A DNA stretch of 64,000 nt, from contig JARFXO010000004.1 of assembly GCA_029194665.1 (NCBI GenBank), forward strand, positions 372,001 to 436,000, given 5' to 3'. Source of the stretch: Nitrospira sp. (GTDB lineage: Bacteria; Nitrospirota; Nitrospiria; Nitrospirales; Nitrospiraceae). This document shows, piece by piece, positions 9,913-17,784 of this stretch. The notes beneath the pieces were generated by a model. It had not been told where the DNA came from. It worked only from the letters and a program-made list of their open reading frames with translations, and searched no databases. The position numbers and the translations under genes are program-made. Each line of letters begins with the position of its first letter. Within the stretch, counting starts at the first letter, position 1.

Positions 9913-10650
9913 CTAGCTCGCGCGCCGCTGGGCTAACCTGGTCCAGGTGGTATCAGAGCTCGTCTTCCGTTGCTCCAACCCTGCCCAGAACGCCTCCAAA
10001 TAGCCAAGCACCGCATCGACGCCGAAACGAAAATCTTCTTCATCCTGTTTGGACATCTCGGTCTCATCCGTTCCTTGCATCGCCGTGACCGCCTGTTCCA
10101 TTGCTTTCTCGTGAGTGACCTCCAGTTGCCGGTGAAAGGTGAAATAGGTCAAATCCATGTGGGGATAGCGAGTTGCTTTCAGTTGTGTGAGGCCTGGGAT
10201 TAAATGATCCCACATTGTGATGGCCATGTTTTCAAGGCCGAATGAGGCGCCCAAGGCCCTCGCATGATTGCCGTCGCTGTACAGCTTTTCCATCCCGTCG
10301 ATATAGGCGCGGGTTGAGGGCAGCATCGGGCGAGTCATGGCGTCGTGAATGTCGATTCCGAGAGACCGCAAAAAGTCGCGATACAGCAGTTCGTGGCGGC
10401 GCCGAGCCTCTCCGTCCCCCAGTTCGGAGTACAACACTTTGGTCAGTTCGTCGGCGATCTGCTCGTCCTCGGTATTCACGAGCTGAGCCACTAAAACCTG
10501 CGGAAAAAACCTGGCGAAGTTGTAGAACTCCACCGCGAATTCTTTGAGTGCTTTGTCTGTGAGGTCGCCGGAACAAAAACTAGTGAGGTAGGAATTGTTG
10601 ATGGCTCCATGTTCAAGGACGAGTTGTCGCATTTCCTGGTAGAAAGTCAT
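9913..10650 (-). CDS. Heme-oxygenase-like diiron (HDO) family protein
   Basis: 245 residues from ATG 10650, which has GGAGGCGCC directly upstream; the TTG four codons earlier would overlap this site. Predicted all-helical. Candidate metal ligands follow the pattern of the heme-oxygenase-like diiron oxidase / CADD / iron-containing redox enzyme family: Glu and His in YSELGDGEARRRHELLYRDF, Glu in GLENMAITMWDH, and Glu/His in FHRQLEVTHEKAMEQ. Members include UndA (fatty acid to terminal alkene) and CADD (4-aminobenzoate synthesis). It is the first gene of the beta-oxidation operon, so a fatty acid or acyl-CoA derived substrate is plausible, but the reaction is unknown. Confidence 0.75.
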   Translation of the reverse strand: MTFYQEMRQLVLEHGAINNSYLTSFCSGDLTDKALKEFAVEFYNFARFFPQVLVAQLVNTEDEQIADELTKVLYSELGDGEARRRHELLYRDFLRSLGIDIHDAMTRPMLPSTRAYIDGMEKLYSDGNHARALGASFGLENMAITMWDHLIPGLTQLKATRYPHMDLTYFTFHRQLEVTHEKAMEQAVTAMQGTDETEMSKQDEEDFRFGVDAVLGYLEAFWAGLEQRKTSSDTTWTRLAQRRAS

Positions 10651-10693
10651 AGGCGCCTCCAACGTTCTTGTCTAACGAAGCTCGTCTATGTAG

Positions 10694-10722
10694 ATGATAA
10701 CGTTTTTATATTACAATCGCAA
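10694..10722 (-). promoter_or_regulatory. Candidate sigma-70 promoter for the beta-oxidation operon
   Basis: Reading leftwards: TTGCGA at 10722-10717, a 17-base spacer, then TATCAT at 10699-10694 (5 of 6 matches to the -10 consensus). The predicted start of transcription is near 10687, about 37 bases ahead of the ATG at 10650. The spacer is AT-rich, unlike the surrounding genes. Prediction by eye only. Confidence 0.4.
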
Positions 10723-10777
10723 CATGTAGATTATATAGAAACTGAGCATTCCTAGATCGAAATATACAAGATTCTCC

Positions 10778-10806
10778 TTGTAATGAGTTTAAAAAGATTG
10801 TATTGT
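10778..10806 (+). promoter_or_regulatory. Candidate promoter for the amino-acid catabolic block
   Basis: TTGTAA at 10778-10783, a 17-base spacer and TATTGT at 10801-10806. Both hexamers match the consensus at four positions. It would start transcription inside the palindrome at 10808-10821, about 100 bases before the first ATG at 10916. Prediction by eye only. Confidence 0.35.
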
Positions 10807-10807
10807 G

Positions 10808-10821
10808 CCATTGCGCAATGG
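10808..10821. promoter_or_regulatory. Perfect 14-bp palindrome, candidate operator
   Basis: CCATTGCGCAATGG is perfectly self-complementary and sits at the expected transcription start of the rightward promoter in the divergent intergenic region. Such a position suits a repressor of the TetR, FadR or MarR type. No obvious second copy was seen nearby. The binding protein is unknown. Confidence 0.4.
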
Positions 10822-10915
10822 TAATAAGTTATTATCCGAAAGCATTTGGAGAAGGCATTTGGATTTGGGATTGTTGAATTGGAATTGGGGATGGGGAAGG
10901 TAATGTGGAGGCGCC

Positions 10916-11509
10916 ATGGAGCAGACGACGGGGTTCGATCACGTCACGCTCTGCGTTGACAATCTCGAAGCCGCAGAATTTCTGTTCGCCAAGATCCTTG
11001 GTTTTGAGGTGATTTGGTCGGCGAAAGATGTCGGTAGCGATACATCGTCAATGGACACTGTCGTCGTGCAGCGCGGGGCTGCCAAGATCGCTCTCATGCA
11101 GGGTCGAGACAAGTCGGGGATGTCCCAAATCAACGAATTTATCGGAAAGTATGGACAGGGCGTGCAGCACGTTGCGCTCGCGGTCGACAACATCGAGGCC
11201 GTGTGTCGAGAATGGGAGGCGCATGGTGTGAAGTTCAGCGGGCCGGTCAAAGAGGGGAGAGACGGGTTTGGACCGCTCAAGCAACGCTTCACCTATCCTC
11301 TTTTCCCGAACAGCGGACTGTTCATCGAGTTGACTCAACGGCAGCAGGGCGAAGAAGCGGCGCGGACGTTTGTCAGAAGTACGGTGGAGTCACTCTACAA
11401 GGATATCGAACGAGACCAAACCTCCGGGGTCGAGAAGACGATCATTGATTACGATTCATCTTCGATGTCTGGGCAAGAGCGAAGGAAACAGCTGAAAAAG
11501 GCGTCATAA
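10916..11509 (+). CDS. Half-size 4-hydroxyphenylpyruvate dioxygenase-like VOC protein
   Basis: 197 residues, about half the usual HPPD length. The sequence matches the C-terminal catalytic half of HPPD: FDHVTLCV (His9), SQINEFIGKYGQGVQHVALAVDNI (His85) and GLFIELTQR (Glu138) give the 2-His-1-Glu iron site with the right spacing, and the tail YKDIERDQ resembles the HPPD C-terminus. The non-catalytic N-terminal half is absent. It starts the plus-strand catabolic block, 29 bases before homogentisate dioxygenase, so it probably makes homogentisate from 4-hydroxyphenylpyruvate. RBS GGAGGCGCC precedes the ATG, the same string as in the divergent gene. It could be another VOC dioxygenase acting on a related 2-oxo acid. 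Confidence 0.75.
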   Translation: MEQTTGFDHVTLCVDNLEAAEFLFAKILGFEVIWSAKDVGSDTSSMDTVVVQRGAAKIALMQGRDKSGMSQINEFIGKYGQGVQHVALAVDNIEAVCREWEAHGVKFSGPVKEGRDGFGPLKQRFTYPLFPNSGLFIELTQRQQGEEAARTFVRSTVESLYKDIERDQTSGVEKTIIDYDSSSMSGQERRKQLKKAS

Positions 11510-11538
11510 CCGGGCGATCCACTTGGTGGGAGCCGGCC

Positions 11539-12645
11539 ATGTATCTCACACGGAGAGGAAAGGTTCCCAATCAAGCCCATGTCGGCATTCCCGAAGGGCT
11601 TCATGAAGAGGAACATGGGCGAAACGGGTTTTTAGGGTCAGCTTCTCACCTCTATCGGAAGCATCCTCCAACGGCGTGGATCGCTATCGACGGAAAGCTG
11701 AAGCCGCGGGCCTTTGCTTGTTCGCAGCTTTCCGAGTCTCCATTATCCATCACCACTCAATCAGTGCCGATGATGCAAAGCCAGGATGCCGCTCTCCACC
11801 TTTCCTGGCGACGGGAGACGATGCCCTATTTTGTGCGCAATGCGGATGGGGATGAAGCTCATTTCGTGCATAAGGGCATAGGAAAATTTGAGAGCGACTA
11901 TGGGGTTCTGACCTACGAGCCGGGCGATTACGTCCTGATCCCCAAAGGGACCACCTATCGGACTCATGTCGATGCAGGGCCTTCCGTCTTTTTCATCATT
12001 GAAACACCTGCTCCTTTCATGGTTCCGGATCGAGGCGCTCTCGGACAACATGCGCTTTTCGATAAGGGTGTGCTTGTTGCTCCCGACTTAGAAACGGCGG
12101 AGCCGGTAGAAACAGCCGGTCAAGCATGGGAGGTTCGCATCAAGCGCCAAGGCGAGTGGACGAAGGTCGCCTATTCCTTCTATCCGATGGATGTGGTCGG
12201 GTGGAAAGGGGACCTCTGGGTCGCAAAGCTCAACGTGAGGGATATCAGGCCGGTGGTCAGTCCCCGCTATCATCTGCCGCCGAGCGTCCATCAGACGTTC
12301 CAGGCCGGCGGATGTCTCATTTCTACTTTTGTTCCGAGGCCTTTGGAAAGTGATCCAGAGGCCTTGCGCGTCCCCTTCTACCATCGAAATACCGACTACG
12401 ATGAAGTGCTCTTCTACCATGATGGTGAATTCTTCAGCCGCGCGGGGATTCAGGCAGGGATGCTCACGTTGCATCCTCAGGGTATTCACCATGGGCCGCA
12501 GCCACAGGCCGTCCAAGCCGGCAGAACGAAAACATACACGAGCGAAGTGGCGGTGATGGTGGAGTCCAAAGCTCCCTTCACGGTTCGACCGGAGATGGAA
12601 GCGGTGGAGCTGAAGGACTACGCACTGAGTTGGAGTCGTCGATGA
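11539..12645 (+). CDS. hmgA: Homogentisate 1,2-dioxygenase family protein
   Basis: 368 residues of the cupin-fold homogentisate dioxygenase family, which opens the ring of homogentisate to maleylacetoacetate with Fe(II). Seen: FVRNADGDEAHFVHKGIG and YEPGDYVLIPKGTTYRT in the N-terminal cupin, and in the C-terminal metal-site region NTDYDEVLFYHDGEF, followed by LTLHPQGIHHGPQP with the His-rich loop. Shorter than the animal enzyme (about 445 residues) but in the range of bacterial forms. It follows the HPPD-like gene and overlaps the fumarylacetoacetase-like gene by ATGA, which fixes its pathway. The maleylacetoacetate isomerase step is not encoded in this window. Confidence 0.9.
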   Translation: MYLTRRGKVPNQAHVGIPEGLHEEEHGRNGFLGSASHLYRKHPPTAWIAIDGKLKPRAFACSQLSESPLSITTQSVPMMQSQDAALHLSWRRETMPYFVRNADGDEAHFVHKGIGKFESDYGVLTYEPGDYVLIPKGTTYRTHVDAGPSVFFIIETPAPFMVPDRGALGQHALFDKGVLVAPDLETAEPVETAGQAWEVRIKRQGEWTKVAYSFYPMDVVGWKGDLWVAKLNVRDIRPVVSPRYHLPPSVHQTFQAGGCLISTFVPRPLESDPEALRVPFYHRNTDYDEVLFYHDGEFFSRAGIQAGMLTLHPQGIHHGPQPQAVQAGRTKTYTSEVAVMVESKAPFTVRPEMEAVELKDYALSWSRR

Positions 12646-13634
12646 AACTCGCCAGCTTCCGAGTCAGAACCTCTATCGGCACCTTTACGAGAGTAGGAGC
12701 GATACACCATCAACAGGTCGTGGACTTGAACATGGCCTATGCCCGTTGGTTGGCAGATCAACAGGAAGCGCAACCATGTCGCCTGGCCGATGCGCAGGTT
12801 CCATCGACGATGTTGGAGTTTCTCGAAGGAGGAGCTTCGACAATGGCGGCAGCATGCCGGGCAAAAGATTACGTAACCGCACTTCCCGCTTCGGTCAAGG
12901 GCCCGGGAGAGGGAATGATCGTGTATTCAGCCACCGATGTTCAACTCTCCGCTCCCCTTCCGAATCCGCCTTCGCTCCGCGATTTTATCGCGTTTGAGGA
13001 CCATATTGCCGCGACATCGAAGAAGCGGGGACAGCCGATCCCACCGGAGTGGTACAAAATGCCGGTCTACTACAAGGGAAACCATCGCACGATCATCGGG
13101 CCGGACGAGACTCTAGCGTGGCCGCTCGACACGACGAAGTTGGATTACGAGCTGGAACTCGCCTGTGTAGTCGGGCGCAAGGGCAGAGACATCCCTGAAC
13201 GGCAGGCGGAATACTACATCGCCGGTTACACGATCATGAACGATTTCAGCGCGCGCGACATTCAATTCCAAGAAATGGCCTGTCGGCTGGGGCCGGCCAA
13301 AGGCAAGGACTTCGCAACCGCGTTGGGTCCCTGTCTCGTGACTCCCGATGAGATTGCCGACCTCGGTGCCTTGACGATGATTGCCAGGGTGAACGGAGAA
13401 GAGTGGTCGCGGGGACGATTCGGGACCATCCACTGGTCCTTTCCCCAGATGATCGCGCATGTGTCGCGAGACGAAACCATCTATCCAGGCGATATCTTCG
13501 GTTCGGGAACGGTCGGAGGAGGATGTGGCTTGGAAATGGATCGCTACCTGAAGCCGGGTGACGTGGTGGAGCTGGAAATCCAGCCGATCGGCGTTCTCAG
13601 AACCCGTGTGGTGAGTCAAGCAGAAAGGGGGTGA
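12642..13634 (+). CDS. Fumarylacetoacetate hydrolase family protein
   Basis: 330 residues from ATG 12642, which overlaps the previous stop (ATGA) and has GGAG nine bases upstream. FAH-fold motifs: DFIAFEDHIAA near residue 110, TKLDYELELACVVGRKGRDI (metal-binding Glu residues) near 165, GYTIMNDFSARDIQFQEM near 195, and DIFGSGTVGGGCGLEMDRYLKPGD near 290. The family cleaves or decarboxylates beta-keto acids with Mg. By context it hydrolyses fumarylacetoacetate to fumarate and acetoacetate, the last tyrosine-degradation step. Related enzymes act on acylpyruvates, so substrate is inferred from position. Confidence 0.85.
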   Translation: MKLASFRVRTSIGTFTRVGAIHHQQVVDLNMAYARWLADQQEAQPCRLADAQVPSTMLEFLEGGASTMAAACRAKDYVTALPASVKGPGEGMIVYSATDVQLSAPLPNPPSLRDFIAFEDHIAATSKKRGQPIPPEWYKMPVYYKGNHRTIIGPDETLAWPLDTTKLDYELELACVVGRKGRDIPERQAEYYIAGYTIMNDFSARDIQFQEMACRLGPAKGKDFATALGPCLVTPDEIADLGALTMIARVNGEEWSRGRFGTIHWSFPQMIAHVSRDETIYPGDIFGSGTVGGGCGLEMDRYLKPGDVVELEIQPIGVLRTRVVSQAERG

Positions 13635-13636
13635 AA

Positions 13637-14389
13637 ATGCCGGTCGGCACGGCTGAGCAGGCACTCGCAGAGATGGCGGAACGGCATCGAACGCTCTATG
13701 CCGAGCCGATGATCGATGCAAAGCTGACAGGCCTTATTCGTGCCGGTTCTCACACCATTCTGACAAAGAAGGACATTCTGGAGATTCTCCGTACATCTCG
13801 ATCCGTCTACTTCGATACCCATGTGGAGGTTGTGTCAGGTCACCACACGGGTACATACCTCCGGTTCGAATCGATCGCGCGTTTTCCGGAATTGATCAAG
13901 CGGTTGGTCGTCGATATGGCGGCCTGGATAAATCTGACGTTTCAACACCATCCAATCACCGGTCTCGTGGCGACCAGCTCGACAGCGGAATTGCTTGCAC
14001 GAGGAATTGCAGATGTTTTTGATGACACGATGGAACCGCGTGTGGCACTGACACCGTACAGCTGCCAGACAGGACGAATCGGGACGGACATTGCGGTCGG
14101 TGCGATCAAAGCCGGCGAGCGTTTTGTGGCTCTCAACGATGTCACCACGCGCGGCAATTGTGTCAGCAAACTCGGCAAGGTCATCACGGACAATGGAGGT
14201 CTGTTGGCAGGGTTGATGGTCTTTGCCCGCCGCGACAGCGGCCAGTTCCCGCTGATGAACGAATTAATCGCACGGCATCCGTTCTACTACACGACGGATC
14301 TCGACATGCCGCAGTGGGAGCCGGCGCACTGTCCTCTATGCCGGGCACACAAACCTTTGCTGTCATGGAAAGATATGCCGGTTTTATAA
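13637..14389 (+). CDS. Phosphoribosyltransferase-like protein of unknown role
   Basis: 250 residues. ATG 13637 is preceded at good distance by AAGGGGGTGA, which overlaps the previous stop; the GTG at 13631 is too close to it. Residues about 155-195 (RFVALNDVTTRGNCVSKLGK, then GGLLAGLMVFARRDSG) resemble the PRPP-binding loop and following strand of orotate phosphoribosyltransferases, although the usual Asp-Asp pair is Asn-Asp here. The C-terminus holds a CPLC pair. It sits between tyrosine and branched-chain catabolic genes with close spacing, so it is co-transcribed. It may not be a nucleotide salvage enzyme; a regulatory role like that of PyrR is possible but unproven. Confidence 0.55.
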   Translation: MPVGTAEQALAEMAERHRTLYAEPMIDAKLTGLIRAGSHTILTKKDILEILRTSRSVYFDTHVEVVSGHHTGTYLRFESIARFPELIKRLVVDMAAWINLTFQHHPITGLVATSSTAELLARGIADVFDDTMEPRVALTPYSCQTGRIGTDIAVGAIKAGERFVALNDVTTRGNCVSKLGKVITDNGGLLAGLMVFARRDSGQFPLMNELIARHPFYYTTDLDMPQWEPAHCPLCRAHKPLLSWKDMPVL

Positions 14390-14410
14390 GTCAGCGATTC
14401 GGAGGTTGTC

Positions 14411-15409
14411 ATGGATGTTGCCGCCATCGCCAAAGAGATCAAGCGAGATGATATGCTCCAGATGTACCACTACCTCAGGCTCACCCGAGCGCTTGAGGAC
14501 AGGGTCACAGCACTCTACAGACAGGGACGTATCGTTGGAGGAGTCTATACCAGTCATGGAATGGAAGCGATCGCCGTCGGGTATGCTTCCGCCTTGGAAA
14601 GAGATGATGTCATCGCTCCCTACCATCGGGACATGGGGGCCTTCCTCATTCGAGGCTTCACGACCGGCGAGATTCTCGCCCAGTATCTTGGGAAGAGGAC
14701 CGGGCCGACCAAAGGGAAAGACGGGAATGTGCATATGGGAGATCTCAGGCGAGGAGTCTTCGGGTTTGTCAGTCATTTGGCGGACAACCTGCCGGTGGCA
14801 GCCGGTGCAGCTCTGGCATTCAAGATGAGAGGCGAATCTCGCGTAGTCTTTACGGGAACCGGTGATGGAGGATCCAGCAGGGGCGATTTTCACGAGGCGA
14901 TGAATTTTGCGGCGGTGCGGAAACTCCCCGTCGTCTTTTTCTGTACCAACAACCAATATGCGTACTCGACGCCGCTTCGTCTGCAGATGGCGATTCCGAA
15001 CGTCGTGGATCGATCCAAGGCCTATGGCATGCCCGGTGAGATTGTGGACGGTAACGACGTGGCGGCGGTCTATCTGGCGGCAAAACGGGCGATTGCAATC
15101 GCCCGCGAGGGGAAAGGGCCGACCTTTCTCGAGTTCAAGACGATGCGGATGCACGGCCATTCCGAACATGATCCGGCCAAATACGTGCCGCGTGAACTGT
15201 TGGAGGACTGGAAGCAGAAAGACCCGATCCTGAAAGCCGAGAGGCTGCTCAAAGAACTCGGCTATGGCGAGGAATCGTATTTCCAAAGAGTAGCCGAGCA
15301 AGTAAAGAGCGAAGTCGAGGCCGGTGTGGAATTTGCGGAACAGAGTCCTCTGCCGGAAGGACCGGAAATGTTGGAAGGCGTGTTCGCGGACGGAGCTGAC
15401 AGCTATTAG
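14411..15409 (+). CDS. 2-oxoacid dehydrogenase E1 alpha subunit (probably branched-chain)
   Basis: 332 residues. Thiamine-diphosphate motif GTGDGGSSRGDFHEAMNFAA and LPVVFFCTNNQYAYSTP (residues about 153-190); YHRDMGAFLIRGF and GKDGNVHMGDL earlier; the loop MRMHGHSEHDPAKYVP near 247 is the usual phosphorylation-loop region of E1 alpha. GGAGG lies seven bases before ATG 14411. With the adjacent E1 beta and E2 it forms the decarboxylating part of a dehydrogenase complex. The leucine and mutase genes downstream favour branched-chain 2-oxo acids over pyruvate or acetoin, but sequence alone does not settle this. No E3 gene is present. Confidence 0.85.
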   Translation: MDVAAIAKEIKRDDMLQMYHYLRLTRALEDRVTALYRQGRIVGGVYTSHGMEAIAVGYASALERDDVIAPYHRDMGAFLIRGFTTGEILAQYLGKRTGPTKGKDGNVHMGDLRRGVFGFVSHLADNLPVAAGAALAFKMRGESRVVFTGTGDGGSSRGDFHEAMNFAAVRKLPVVFFCTNNQYAYSTPLRLQMAIPNVVDRSKAYGMPGEIVDGNDVAAVYLAAKRAIAIAREGKGPTFLEFKTMRMHGHSEHDPAKYVPRELLEDWKQKDPILKAERLLKELGYGEESYFQRVAEQVKSEVEAGVEFAEQSPLPEGPEMLEGVFADGADSY

Positions 15410-15440
15410 TTGTTGGCTTTCGGTCCAGAAGGAGCCTCAT

Positions 15441-16436
15441 ATGGTGACCACGGCTCGAGCTACCGAGGAAGTCAGTTACTTGGAAGCGATTTCACAGGCC
15501 TTGGATGAGGAAATGGCCAGAGATGAGCGGGTGTTTTTGATGGGGGAAGATATCGGCACATACGGGGGTGCCTTCAAGATCACCGAAGGGTTTCTCCAAA
15601 AATACGGTGAGTGGCGCGTGTTGGATACTCCGCTTGCCGAGTCCGGTTTTGTCGGCGCGGCCATTGGTGCGGCCATGATGGGTCTGCGTCCGGTGGTGGA
15701 GATGCAGTTTGCGGACTTCATTTCCTGCGCTTTCGACCAGATCACCGAAGTCGCGGCCAAGAATCATTATCGATGGGGAGCAGCGGTGCCTATGGTTATC
15801 CGCGCACCGTTCGGCGGAGGCGTGCATGGTGGGCCGTTCCATTCTGAATGTCCGGAAGGCTGGTTCTTCCATTCACCAGGCCTCAAGCTGGTCGCCCCAT
15901 CCACACCATACGACGCCAAAGGCCTCCTCAAGGCGGCGATTCGCGACCCCAACCCGGTGATCTACTTCGAACACAAATTTCTCTACCGCCGCATCAAGTC
16001 TGCCTTGCCCAACGAAGACTTTGTTGTGCCGATCGGAAAGGCCGATGTAAAACGGGTCGGGAACGATATCTCGATCATCACGTACGGAGCAATGGTGCAC
16101 CTGGCGCTCGATGCCGCTCAGGCATTGACGGAGGAGGGGATTGACCTGGAAGTGGTCGACTTGCGCACATTGATCCCGCTCGACAAGGAAACGATCTATT
16201 CGTCCGTACGCAAGACCAGCAAAGTCATTCTTCTGCATGAGGACAACAAGACCGGTGGTATCGGAGCCGAAATCGCAGCACTGTTGGCTGAAGACTGTTT
16301 CGATTGCTTGGATGGGCCGATTGTGCGCATCGCGCCGCCGGACACGCCGGTGCCCTTCAGCCCGCCGTTGGAGGAGTTTTTCCTCCCGAAGACGAGCGAC
16401 ATCGTCTCAGCAGCGCGGAAGCTGGCGGCGTACTAA
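15441..16436 (+). CDS. 2-oxoacid dehydrogenase E1 beta subunit
   Basis: 331 residues from ATG 15441, with AGAAGGAG nine bases upstream; the longer open frame to the left overlaps E1 alpha and has no RBS. Seen: FLMGEDIGTYGGAFKITEGF, DTPLAESGFVGAAIGAAMMG, MQFADFISCAFDQITEVAAK and GGVHGGPFHSECPEGWFFHS (the conserved active-site His region), then VVDLRTLIPLDKETI in the C-terminal transketolase domain. Pairs with the preceding E1 alpha as an alpha2-beta2 E1 component that decarboxylates the 2-oxo acid and acylates the lipoyl group of E2. Confidence 0.9.
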   Translation: MVTTARATEEVSYLEAISQALDEEMARDERVFLMGEDIGTYGGAFKITEGFLQKYGEWRVLDTPLAESGFVGAAIGAAMMGLRPVVEMQFADFISCAFDQITEVAAKNHYRWGAAVPMVIRAPFGGGVHGGPFHSECPEGWFFHSPGLKLVAPSTPYDAKGLLKAAIRDPNPVIYFEHKFLYRRIKSALPNEDFVVPIGKADVKRVGNDISIITYGAMVHLALDAAQALTEEGIDLEVVDLRTLIPLDKETIYSSVRKTSKVILLHEDNKTGGIGAEIAALLAEDCFDCLDGPIVRIAPPDTPVPFSPPLEEFFLPKTSDIVSAARKLAAY

Positions 16437-16442
16437 AAAGAA

Positions 16443-16513
16443 CTGAGGACTGAGTTATGAGGCATGAGAACCAAAGCTCCTCGCATGTGCTGGATGCCCA
16501 TCTCAGTCCTGAG
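16443..16513. repeat. Intergenic imperfect inverted repeat between E1 beta and E2
   Basis: CTGAGGACTGAG at 16443-16454 pairs with CTCAGTCCTGAG at 16502-16513 (10 of 12 positions). Similar TGAGTTATGAG-like words fill the loop. It could slow or partly stop transcription before E2, or simply be a dispersed extragenic element like those at 60820 and 62625. No U-run follows, so it is not a classical terminator. Confidence 0.45.
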
Positions 16514-16530
16514 CGCTCATCACTCAACAC

Positions 16531-17679
16531 ATGAGCATGGCTACCGAGATCATCATGCCGCAGCTTGGAGAGAGCATCGCCGAGGGAACGGTCGTGAAGT
16601 GGCTCGTTCCAATCGGAGGGACGATTCAGAAGGACGAGTCCCTCTTGGAAGTTGAAACTGAAAAGGTGACATTGGAAATTCCCTCGCCCGCCACAGGCTT
16701 GTTGAATGAGGTCGTCGTGCATGAGGGTGAGACGGTTCCTGTCGGAACCTTGCTGGCCAGAATCGAGAATGCTCCGCCCTCGGAAGTGATCAATCGGGTC
16801 GGCGGGGTGGTCGTCCGTCCCATGGGACCGACTCCAGGGGGCGAACAACATCATTCCCCGGCGGTCCGGCAGCTGGCGAAGGAGCGCGGCATCGATCTTT
16901 CACAGGTGAAGGGGACCGGGGTCGGTGGTCGGGTAACCAAGAAGGATGTGCTCGACTGTATCGCTCAGACCAGTTCTCAGGTCAAAGTTGCCGTTGCGGG
17001 CGACGAAGTTTCCGTGGGCGAAGAACTTCTCCCCTTCACGCAGATGCGCAAGACCATCGCCGATCGGATGGTCAAGAGCAAACAGACGTCAGCCCATGTC
17101 GCCACCTTTTTCGAGGCGGATTTTTCGCGCATCGTCAAATTCAGGGAAGGTCGAGACCTCACCTATCTTCCGTTTGTGATCCGTTCCGCGACAAGGGCCA
17201 TTCGCGAGGTCCCAGTCGTGAATTCGTCATGGAGTGAGCAAGGCATCGTGGTGAAGAAGGACATTCACGTGGGGATCGCCACGGCGCTCGATGACGGGCT
17301 CTTGGTGCCGGTTGTTCGGTATGCCGATCGAAAAGGACTGACGCAGCTGGCGAAAGAAATCAGTGATCTCGCCGAACGGGCCAGGTCCAAAAAACTGAAT
17401 CCTGAGGAGGTTCAGGGCGGGACGTTCACGATCACGAGCCATGGGGGGTTCGGCAGCCTGTTCAGCACCCCGATCATCCATCAGCCGCAAATCGCGATTT
17501 TGGGCATCGGCGCCATTCAGAAACGTGCCGTCGTCATTGACGATGCGATTGCCATTCGACCGACGGGCTACCTCAGCCTGTCCTTTGACCATCGGGTCAT
17601 CGACGGTGCAACGGCGGATCAATTCATGGCAAGAGTGAAACACTATCTCGAACAGAGTCATTGGGAGCAGATCTTGTGA
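16531..17679 (+). CDS. 2-oxoacid dehydrogenase E2 (dihydrolipoamide acyltransferase)
   Basis: 382 residues with the standard order: lipoyl domain (residues 1-80; lipoyl Lys in LLEVETEKVTLEIPSP), a short linker, E3/E1-binding domain (about 108-145, HHSPAVRQLAKERGIDLSQV ... GGRVTKKDVLD) and the catalytic domain, with SLSFDHRVIDGATADQFM near 350 containing the HxxxDG active site. Only one lipoyl domain, as in branched-chain and 2-oxoglutarate E2. Start could also be ATG 16537. It completes E1-E2; E3 must be supplied from elsewhere in the genome. Confidence 0.9.
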   Translation: MSMATEIIMPQLGESIAEGTVVKWLVPIGGTIQKDESLLEVETEKVTLEIPSPATGLLNEVVVHEGETVPVGTLLARIENAPPSEVINRVGGVVVRPMGPTPGGEQHHSPAVRQLAKERGIDLSQVKGTGVGGRVTKKDVLDCIAQTSSQVKVAVAGDEVSVGEELLPFTQMRKTIADRMVKSKQTSAHVATFFEADFSRIVKFREGRDLTYLPFVIRSATRAIREVPVVNSSWSEQGIVVKKDIHVGIATALDDGLLVPVVRYADRKGLTQLAKEISDLAERARSKKLNPEEVQGGTFTITSHGGFGSLFSTPIIHQPQIAILGIGAIQKRAVVIDDAIAIRPTGYLSLSFDHRVIDGATADQFMARVKHYLEQSHWEQIL

Positions 17680-17784
17680 ACCGGACATCACGTGCAGGGA
17701 TCGTCAGCGCCCTGTTGAGGTCGATGGGGGGTAATGGCCGGTTCAACCGGTCGGGGTAACGAGCGAAGGTGGTGGTTTCTTACT

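Noticed and set aside
14384-15301. 305-codon minus-strand frame opposite E1 alpha
   Set aside because: E1 alpha has its full motif set on the plus strand; this is a shadow.
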